Source of the DNA: Orychophragmus violaceus
Lineage: Eukaryota; Streptophyta; Magnoliopsida; Brassicales; Brassicaceae
Length of the DNA: 64,000 nt
Direction of reading: 5' to 3'
Assembly: GCA_030180135.1 (NCBI GenBank)
Contig: CM058230.1
Span: forward strand, 28,232,067-28,296,066
In this document: positions 56,318-64,000 of the stretch, in pieces
Layout of the letters: the number at the start of each line of letters is the position of its first letter
Position numbering within the stretch: position 1 is the stretch's first letter
Notes under the pieces: generated by a model
What the model was told of the DNA's origin: nothing
Seen by the model: the letters and a program-made list of their open reading frames with translations, nothing else
Databases searched by the model: none
Made by a program: the position numbers and the translations under genes

Positions 56318-57718
56318 ATGCCTAGTCGAAGTACCCGAAGCAACCAAAGCGAATAACTTTTGAACCTCGAACTTGAGGAGCTTGCTAAACTAGAGAGAAC
56401 GAACATAAAGGGTCAAATAACAAGAATGATGAACAATCGTTAGATTCTGAGACCAGATGCTGAAGGAGTTCTGAGAGACCAACAGAACAACCCCTACAAT
56501 GATCATGGACAAGGGATTGATGCTGAGGGACGAGTGATCCCTGATCCTGAACCTGAACAACCTCAAGGTCAGAGGCAGATGGTCATTGCTGAGAGGAATC
56601 TTGCTCACTACAACCGTCTGGATAAGTTTTATGCTAACCGGTCAGCCATTGTTCCTCCACCTTTTGAGAGGAATGACTTTGAGATCAAGACTGTCTATTA
56701 CTCTATGCTGAGACAGCACCCCTTATATGGTCTCCCACATGAGCAACCCATGGATCACATTGAAGATTTTGAAGCCTTCATCACTGGAATGAAGTACAAT
56801 GGGGTGGATTATGACTTCCTTTATCTGAAGCTTTTCCCATATTCTCTCGCTGGAGAGGCTGCCGCTTGGCTGAAGCAACTTCCACCTGGGAAGTTGACTA
56901 CTTGGGATGGCGTGAAGAGAGAGTTCCTGTGACACTTCTATGATGATGCTCGCTCAGATTAGCTCAGACATGATCTTCTGACATTCACTCAGGGACCTAC
57001 AGAGCCACTTAAGTCAGTTGGGTAAGGTTTAAGATGTACCAACGAGATTGTCTTCATCATGGATTCTCTTAAGTTCAGCTGCTGGGCATTTTCTTCAGAG
57101 GTGTGGATCTCTGGTACTAGTCTGCGTTGGATGCTGCCAGCAATGGTAACTTCAACACAAAGACTCTCGAGCAAGCTAGAGTGTTGATTGAGAACTTAGT
57201 GAGTAGCAACAGCACTTAGACTGCAGATCAGAGGAGGAAAGAATCTGGTGGAAAGATGGATCACATGCAGATTTCTGAGATTAAAAAGCAGCTGGATAGT
57301 GTTCACAGCTTGTTGACTGGTAAGAAGGTTGTTCACTTTGCTCAGGACGTTGAAGTGTTTGAGGTTGAAGAAGGTTGCACTGAAGAAGATGTGAACTACA
57401 TCAATGGTTCTGGATTCCAAGGAAACAGGTTTTGGAATCAGCAAAACAACAAGTTTTTTTAATGGTGGACAGAAGAGTGCTTTCACAAGCAATCAAAACT
57501 CTTCTGGGTATGGTCAGAATGCTGGTTACCAGAACCCTTTTCAGCAGAACAACTCCTATCAGGGGACCTATGGATCATCTTCATATCAGACACCTCCTGC
57601 TACCAATGCTCGTGAGAGTAAGCTGGAAGCTATGATGGAACAGCTGCTGGAAGGTCAGCCAAAGACCATTGTCGACTTCAACAAGAAGCTTGATGTTGTG
57701 TATGAAGATCTTAATTAG
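56318..57718 (+). pseudogene. Nested Athila Gag
   Basis: Starts MPSRSTRSNQSE. The retrotransposon gag domain is well kept at 56640-56932 (FEIKTVYYSMLRQHPLYGLP, YLKLFPYSLAGEAAAWLKQL). It stops at TGA after KREFL, and several stops and a frameshift follow. The C-terminal part is open at 57404-57718 with YINGSGFQGN and TYGSSSYQTPP, as in the copy at 10682. No classical zinc knuckle is seen. It would form the particle; at least five lesions make it inactive. Confidence 0.85.
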
Positions 57719-57859
57719 AATTTTTGAGTCATTAAGCACACACATGAAGTAATTAGATTCTCAAGTTGCTCAAACTGCTGGAGCTGTTTCGAGGCAAACC
57801 GGATTTCTCCCATGGAGTACAGATACCAATCCCAAGCATCACTGCAATGCTATATCACT

Positions 57860-58433
57860 GAGGAGTGGGAAGGAGCTGCATACCATCCCCATTAGGCAGA
57901 TCACTGATAAATAGATCGAAGAGATAGAGTAATTTGAAGAAGAATATGCATTCCTAGGTAGAAACTCCACTTATCATGTTATAGTCAATGCTGATTTGAA
58001 TAACGCAGAACTCACCTTACTGCTAAGCAAGCTGTGAAAGCATCGCAAGGCTCTTGGCTATTCTCTTGATGATATTTCAGGTATCTCTCCAGACTTGTGC
58101 ATGCATAGGATACACCTTGAGGATGAGAGCATGTCGTCTATTGAGAATCAGAGGCGTTTGAATCCCAACCTGCAAGAGGTTGTAAAGAAGGAGATCATGA
58201 AGCTGCTGAAAGTTGGGGTCATCTTTCCTATCTCCGACAGTAATTGGGTAAGCCCAGTTCATGTGGTTCCTAAGAAGGGAGGAGTCACTGTGGTTAAGAA
58301 TGAGAAGAATGAGTTGATCCCTACAAAGACAATCACTGGTCACAGGATGTGCATAGACTACAGGAAGTTGAATGCAGCCACCAGGAAAGATCACTTTCCA
58401 CTTCCTTTTATTGATCAGATGTTGGATAGGTAA
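57860..58433 (+). pseudogene. Nested Athila: deleted protease junction and RT N-terminus
   Basis: Gag-end sequence (GKELHTIPIRQITDK) leads to ADLNNAELTLLLSKL and HRKALGYSLDDISGI. The protease active site is therefore deleted. The RT start has NPNLQEVVKKEIMKLL, GVIFPISDSNWVSPVHVVPK and the conserved RMCIDYRKLN. A small insertion at about 58430 shifts the frame before the catalytic Asp region. Confidence 0.8.
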
Positions 58434-58439
58434 GCAAGT

Positions 58440-59765
58440 CATCCATACTACTGCTTTTTGGATGGCTATTCTGGTTTCTTTCAGATCCCTATCCACCCAG
58501 AGGACCAGGATAAAACCACATTTACATGTCCCTATGGCCCCTTTGCATACTGCAGAATGCCATTTGGACTGTGTAATGCTCCTGCAACGTTTCAAAGGTG
58601 CATGATGTCCATCTTCATGGACATGATAGAGGATTTCATGGAGGTCTTCATGGATGACTTTTCTGTCTACGGACCATCTTACCACGCCTGTCTAGATAAT
58701 CTATGCAAGGTGCTGGCTCGCTGTGAGGAAAAGCACCTGGTTTTGAACTAGGAAAAATGTCACTTTATGGTCAAGAATGACATTGTACTTGGACATAGAG
58801 TCTCCGAGGCAGGAATTGAGGTGGATAGAGCTAAGATTGAGGTGATGACAGGACTGCAAGCACCAGACTCAGTGAAGGGAATTATGAGTTTTCTTGGGCA
58901 TGCTGGTTTTTACAGAAGATTTATTAAAGACTTCAGCAAGATAGCTAGACCACTCACAACACTTCTTTGCAAGGATGTAAAGTTTAAGTTCACAGATGAG
59001 TGTCATGCTGCATTCAAAGAGCTGAAACAAGCTTTGATCTCTTCTCCAATTGTGCAACCTTCGGACTGGAGTCTTCCTTTTGAGGTAATGTGTGATGCTA
59101 GTGATTATGCAGTAGGAGCTGTGCTTGAGCAAAAGAAGGATAAGAAGCTCCATGCTATCTATTATGCCAGTAGAACTCTTGATGATGCTCAAAGGAACTA
59201 TGCAACCACTGAGAAGGAACTGTTGGCAGTTGTGTTTGCATTTGAGAAGTTTCGTTCCTACCTGATTGGATCCAAGGTAATTGTACATACTGATCATTCT
59301 GCGCTTAAGTATCTGATGCAGATGAAAGATGCTAAGCCAAAGCTGCTGAGATGGATTCTATTACTCCAAGAGTTTGACATCGAGGTGAGAGACAAGAAAG
59401 GAGTAGAGAATGGTGTTGCTGATCACTTGTCGTGGATTAGGATCAATGAGGATGTTCCTATAGATGATTCTCTACCAGAAGAGAACATCTATAAAGCTGA
59501 GACAAGTTTTCAGGTTGTTTCTGCGAGTTCATTGCTCTCTACACGGATTACAGGGACAGTGTCGGTCGACACTCAGTTGATGTCGGTCGACGTCCGGCTC
59601 GAAAAAGCGGACGATAATCGATCGACCTCGACACCAATTGGCCGATTAGGCACGATGTCGGTCGACATCAACGCTGATGTCGGTCGACACCAGCTGCTCG
59701 ACGATGAAGCTGACGCGTTCATAGCTGAAATCACCCAAGGTTCTCTCTCCACTAGACCTTGGTAA
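58440..59765 (+). pseudogene. Nested Athila RT core and RNase H
   Basis: FLDGYSGFFQIPIHPEDQDK and YCRMPFGLCNAPATFQRCM precede the catalytic FMDDFSVYG (a YMDD-type box, 58643-58670). A TAG at 58749-58751 stands where Trp is expected. RNase H follows: CDASDYAVGAVLEQ, ATTEKELLAVVFAFEKFR, HTDHSALKYLM. The frame then passes into a non-conserved insert of about 50 residues built from the palindromic motif (59551-59700) and reaches the TAA after RPW at 59763-59765. Catalytic residues are intact. Confidence 0.88.
59551..59700 (+). repeat. Array of palindromic motifs within pol
   Basis: Four good copies of TGTCGGTCGAC(A/G) plus a diverged one lie in 150 bp, with pairs 21 and 22 bp apart. All are in the open frame, translated as repeated SVDT/SVDI/VGRH peptides, between RNase H and integrase. 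Confidence 0.88.
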
Positions 59766-61042
59766 GCTGACATAGCCAACTACCTTGCTGCAGATGATGA
59801 GCCTGAGGTGTTTAAAGGCTATGCTAAGAAGAAGTTCCTTAGGGAAATCAGGCGCTAATACTGGGATGAGCCTTACTTGTACAAACACTTCTCTGATGGT
59901 ATCTACAGACGTTGCATTGCTGAGTGCAAAGTTAATGATGTGTTATACCACTGCCATGGTTCTGAGTATGATGGACACTTTGCTACGTTCAAGACAGTGT
60001 CTAAGGTTCTTCAAGCAGGCTTCTGGTGGCCTACAATGTTCAAGGATGCTCAGTTATTCATCTCTCAGTGTGATGTGTGTCAGAGGAGGGGAAAGATAAG
60101 CAAGATACATGAGATGCCACAGAACTTCATCCTTTAGGTTGAAGTCTTTGATTGTTGGGGCATCGATTTCATGGGTCCGTTTTTATCTTCATAAACAAAT
60201 ATATATTGGTTGATGTGAACTATGTATCTAAGTGGGTTGAAGCGATTGCAAGTCCGACCAACGATTCTTCAGTAGTTCTTAAGCTGTTTAAGACTATTAT
60301 CTTCCCCAGATTTGGAGTACCTAGGATTGTGATAAGTGATGGTGGAACTCACTTTATCAACAAGGTCTTCGAGGAATTACTTAAAAGCATGGTGTTAATC
60401 ATCGTGTGGCTACTCCATATCAACCTCAGATAGTGGACAAGTAGAAGTTTCTAATAGACAGATCAAGGAGATTCTGGAAAAGACAGTGGGAAAAACTAGG
60501 AAGGACTGGTCTACTAAGCTAGATGATGCGTTGTGGGCTTACAGGACTGCGTTTAAGACACCACTGGGGACTACACCATTCCATCTACTCTATGGGAAGG
60601 CTTGTCACCTTCCAGTTGAGCTTGAGCACAAGGCTAGATGGGCTGTCAAACAGATGAATTATGATCTCAAACATGCAGTTGAGAGGCGCTTGATACAACT
60701 GAATGAGTTAGATGAAATTCGTCATCATGTCTATGAGAATTCAAAGCTATACAAGGAGCGTACGAGGGCATATCATGATAAGAAGATCATCTCACGCAAA
60801 TTCGAACCGAATGATCAGGTACTTCTTTACAACTCTCGTCTAACATTGTTTCCTGGGAAGTTCGTTCTCGTTGGTCAGGTCCATTCACCGTTAAGGAGGC
60901 TAGACCGCATGGAGCTGTTGTCTTAATGAATTCTAAAGGCGAGGAGTTCACAGTCAATGGGAAAAGGGTGAAACATTACTGGGTGAAAGCTGAGATTCCA
61001 GAAGGAAACATTGTCCATCTGGATAATCCAACCAATGCCTGA
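59766..61042 (+). pseudogene. Nested Athila integrase
   Basis: ADIANYLAADDEPE and WDEPYLYKHFSDGIYRRC lead to the zinc module (HCHGSEYDGH with CDVCQRRG). The catalytic core is partly deleted but shows WGIDFMGPF, YVSKWVEAIASPTND, VISDGGTHFINK and the SGQVEVSNRQIKEIL segment with Glu. The C-terminal frame at 60486-60926 contains LPVELEHKARWA and the downstream binding region; a last frameshift near 60880 is followed by FTVNGKRVKHYW to the stop near 61042. About five stops or frameshifts disable it. Confidence 0.85.
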
Positions 61043-62236
61043 TCGCATTACGGTCAAGCTATTGACGTTAAACGAGCGCTGAGTTGGAGGCAACCCACTG
61101 TAGGTTAGTTTCCATTTCTTTTTTAGTCTTTGTCCTTGAATCTTTTGATTTTTCTGGTTTTTATATGTCAGAGCCGTAAGAAACAGTCTTGCAGACATCA
61201 GTGTCGGTCATCGGCCGTAATCAGGTTCGGATTTTCAGCTCAAATATTCTTTGGTTCCAGTTTGATTTTTACCGAACTCATACTACAATTTCACTAGGGA
61301 CAGTGCAGTCTAAGTGTGGGGGAGGTGGCTACTGACATTGTTTTTTATTTTTTTAAGAGTCAGTCCTTTGTTTTCCCTTGTTTTATTGAGTCAAAATCAG
61401 TATGAAACTATTATTTGTCGAGGAAATTTTTCGCTGGAACATGAACTAAGTGACCATTGGACAGACTTGCAGGAGCTCTATGACTATTAGAAAACACCAC
61501 ACATATCAACTTACCAAGGACACCCATATCTAACAAGGTATTCAGAGGATCCACCACTAGTCTCACTTCTAATCTGGACTTTAATTTCTCACTTAGGGGC
61601 TTGGTAATCTTTGGGTCGGATTCCTCTAATGTGTTTGGCACAGCCTATGATCCTGTCTAAAGTATGGTTTCTGATTTCCCCTCCCTTGAAAGTGAAAAAA
61701 AAAAGAGAGATAAAAACCAAGGATAAGCTAGTAGCTTCGAAGTGGTCACGGGAGTGGTAGAGACCCATATTACCTCTTGTGTATCCATGTAAAGATCCAA
61801 AGTTAAACCCCAATAAAAAGGGAAGAGCACTGATAAAAAAAAATGATACCCAGTGGGGAAAATCAGTGCTAAGGGAGAATGGGAAAAGAAAGAAACCAGA
61901 AACCGACAGTTTGGTGGTCAAACACTGAATGGGTTGAGTCCATGTGTCCTTTGATTCGATACTCCCTCTGTGAGACCGCACTAAATTGTATACAGAGGCT
62001 AGTGTGGTGAACTTGAATGTCCTAATCTAATTGTGGAGTTTACTTGGGACAGTTGCTAAGTGTGAGGGAAGTACATTGTGGTCTTGAGCTCTGTAGGAAA
62101 GTTTTCAGTGGCCTACTAAGTGAATGTGAATGTGAAAGTTCCTAGGACGAAATGAGTGTCTGAGTTTTCAAACCTTTTTCTTATGCTTTGGTTCTTTACT
62201 TTCTTGAGGGCAAGCACGAGCTAAGTGTGGGGGAGT
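61043..62236 (+). other. Nested Athila 3' untranslated region and polypurine tract
   Basis: Starts with GAGCGCTGAGTTGGAGGCAA. Three purine tracts are present (about 61311 GTGTGGGGGAGG, 62055 AAGTGTGAGGGAAG, 62224 AAGTGTGGGGGAGT), the last abutting the LTR. One degenerate TGTCGGTC motif remains at about 61203. ORF-1 is absent. Confidence 0.75.
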
Positions 62237-63408
62237 TGATATATCATGGTTTTTATAGGTTTTCAACCATGATATAGTTGTATATATTGAGTCTTTAACC
62301 TGGTTTTTAGAGTCTATTGAGTCTTTTACAGGTAAGCTTGCGCTTGGAGCAAAAGATGGAATTATATGACGTTTCTGGTGATTTGTGAAACGAGCTGAAG
62401 TTGGTGTCTCGGCCACAACTGGATGTCGACCGACACTAATGCTGATCTCGGTCGACACTGAAGGCGACCGCGAGTTTAAGACAGGTTTTGAAGAATTGCA
62501 GAATTGCCCAGAAGTTTCCCTAATTCTAATTTAGCCCCAAAACGTGTTTAGTGGTTTTTAATTAGGTTTTTGAGAGCAGGCTCTTTATGCTATCTTTTGT
62601 TCTTGTTCTTACTTGTTCTTGCTTTTGAGATTGAGAGATTTTGGCTAGGGGCTGATTCTTGCTACTTGTAACCTTGAGAGAAGGATTTCGAACCCCTTTA
62701 CTTTTATCTATTCAATATTTGGTTTTCTATTCAATGATGTATTGATTACTTGATAATATGTCTGAGTAGTCACCTAGTTAGATTTAGGGATTCTCATAAG
62801 GGTTTTATGCTTGTTTGATAACTGATTCATTAGGATTCACCCTTTGTTTGTTCATCGCCTAAGTTGTGCTTCATAATGAATTCTGGATTGATCACCTAGG
62901 GTTTAGATCTGAGATAATTGACAATAGCACGAGAGTGTGAGTTATAATCTGAACGAACTTAGTGTGAGCAATTTGACTAGATACAAAGAGATTTGGTTTA
63001 GGAGAATTGTGAACCGATAAAACCTGTTCTTAATGCTAGTTTAGAACTCTAGGATCACAAAGAGATTTGGATCGCTAGGTTGCTAGATATAGAAATAATC
63101 TCAGCGAGAGTTGGATTGTTTAGCATTGTTTTTCTAGTTCTTGGACCTGTTTTAATCTGAATCCGGTTAGTTAAGTGTCTAGCATTGCATAATTCTCGAG
63201 AACTTCCTAAGTCTGACGCCTTTCTCTTATTGAATTCACCTTCCTATTTACTTGCCTTTTGTTTACTGCCTTCTGGAATTGATTTAGCTTAAATTGACAA
63301 CATATAATTTGTCGTGTGACCGTGAGTCCTTGTGGATTCGATACCCTAAATACTACATTCGCATATATGTGCACTTGCAGTAGAATAGGGATAATTCTTT
63401 ACCTATCA
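62237..63408 (+). repeat. Nested Athila 3' LTR
   Basis: 1172 bp, ending TACCTATCA. A palindrome pair lies at 62424-62457. It includes the 60-bp segment missing from the 5' LTR. Confidence 0.92.
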
Positions 63409-63413
63409 CCATT

Positions 63414-64000
63414 CCATTATGTTTGAAACTTGTGAATCTTATGTTATGATGTTGCCTTTGCTTCTGATTTGTGTTTGCATGATCTTAATAACTAACAAGT
63501 CAAAAATTGTAATGGAAACACGAGTTGAATTTTTTTTTTTGCGAAAGCGAGTATGCACAACCTATTATTGAATCCTATATACATCCATTTTGCATCAATT
63601 AAAATGTGATGTCGATCGACATCATGTTGTGCGTCGATCGACGGCATCAAGTAAGGTTCATGTTTTACATGTTCTATTTGTTCCATATCACTTTTTCTGA
63701 GTCTTAGGCCCAACTCCACTGAGGACAGTGTATTTCAAGTGTTGGGAAGTGGTTACAGACGACATCTTTTCTTTTATCAGTCAATTAAGTTGTGAGTCAA
63801 ACCATTGTGTATGAAACTATGATTTTTCGAGCAAAGAACCACATTTGAAGGAATCTAAGTGACCATTGGACGAATTCACAGCAATATATGACTATTTAAA
63901 ACCCTTAAGACTGATAAACCTACCAAGGACACCCATATCTCTTATGAGTATCCATCACTGACTTCGCCCCTAACCTGACTTTATTTTGTCACCTTGGGGC
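63414..64000 (+). other. Old Athila 3' untranslated region, runs off the window
   Basis: After the nested element the sequence resembles the Athila 3' region seen at 12140-12480. It has a TGTCGATCGACA / CGTCGATCGACG pair at 63612-63642 (22 bp apart), ACTGAGGACAGTGTATTTCA and 'atgaaactatgatttttcga'. The purine tract is degenerate (AAGTGTTGGGAAGT). The 3' LTR should follow beyond 64000. Confidence 0.7.

Larger units (their letters stand above)
55042..63408 (+). mobile_element. Nested Athila element with recognisable gag-pol
   Basis: LTRs at 55042-56152 and 62237-63408, target duplication CCATT (55037-55041 and 63409-63413). Internally there is a tRNA-Asp primer site, gag, RT, RNase H, integrase, 3' untranslated region and polypurine tract. 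Most of protease and the whole ORF-1 are deleted. LTR1 lacks about 60 bp present in LTR2 and in the solo LTR; other differences are about 2-3% by eye. Confidence 0.92.
42859..64000 (+). mobile_element. Old Athila element, 3' end beyond the window
   Basis: A degenerate 5' LTR, primer site, gag and protease (42859-47140) are followed, after a Tat-like insertion, by a degenerate ORF-1 (53414-54520). After a nested Athila (55042-63408), the family's 3' untranslated region resumes at 63409-64000. RT and integrase are missing between 47140 and 53400. Its 3' LTR should lie outside the window. Three later insertions make it the oldest layer on this side. Confidence 0.7.

Noticed and set aside
58077..58685. 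202-residue minus-strand frame
   Set aside because: It is the shadow of the Athila reverse transcriptase on the other strand.

Overview
The window is plant repetitive DNA, almost certainly from a Brassicaceae genome (Arabidopsis/Brassica relatives) and probably pericentromeric. I recognise no ordinary host gene, tRNA or rRNA. The inference rests on Athila elements carrying ATHILA ORF-1 type reading frames and tRNA-Asp primer sites, Tat/Retand-type Ty3/gypsy elements with a second RNase H and an extra antisense ORF, Ty1/copia elements primed by initiator tRNA-Met, and LINE fragments, all nested in one another.

Layout. 1-2180: a decayed reading frame of unknown family and a possible gypsy LTR. 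2185-2761 and 29935-30060: LINE-derived fragments, split by a Tat element. 2762-29934: a minus-strand Tat/Retand element (LTRs 516 and 527 bp, target duplication CAATA). It is expanded to 27 kb by two later insertions: an Athila complex with three LTRs (9149-17971, plus filler DNA) between the RT and RNase H parts of pol, and a non-autonomous copia element (18937-26300, two identical 642-bp LTRs, target duplication TGATT) at the start of RT. 30272-31300: a 5'-truncated minus-strand LINE with its own target duplication. 31990-42760: an AT-rich region dense in TGTCCA/TGTACAC motifs, with a 556-bp tandem duplication. It is split by a young copia element (32124-39842, target duplication AAGAC) whose 1325-residue polyprotein is uninterrupted.

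42859 to beyond 64000: an old Athila element that has itself received three insertions. These are a solo Athila LTR (45731-46906, target duplication CTCTT), a second, badly decayed Tat-like element (47158 to about 53000), and a younger Athila (55042-63408, target duplication CCATT) that keeps recognisable gag, RT, RNase H and integrase.

The genes do not form a host pathway. They are gag-pol modules of retrotransposons in different stages of decay. Only the 34383-38360 polyprotein looks able to produce a full enzyme set. The copia at 18937-26300 lacks usable pol but has identical LTRs and near-identical untranslated regions to that element, so the two look like a parasite/helper pair. The most notable structural signals are: (i) paired palindromes of the type GTGTCG(A/G)TCGACAC, spaced about 21 bp apart, in every Athila copy and even inside one pol ORF; (ii) the spliced antisense ORF of the Tat elements; (iii) the helper/parasite mosaic; (iv) a 26-bp inverted-repeat unit in the second Tat LTR; and (v) the strand-biased TGTCCA motif field.

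All comparisons were made by eye. Percentages are estimates, and family names come from recognised motifs, not searches.
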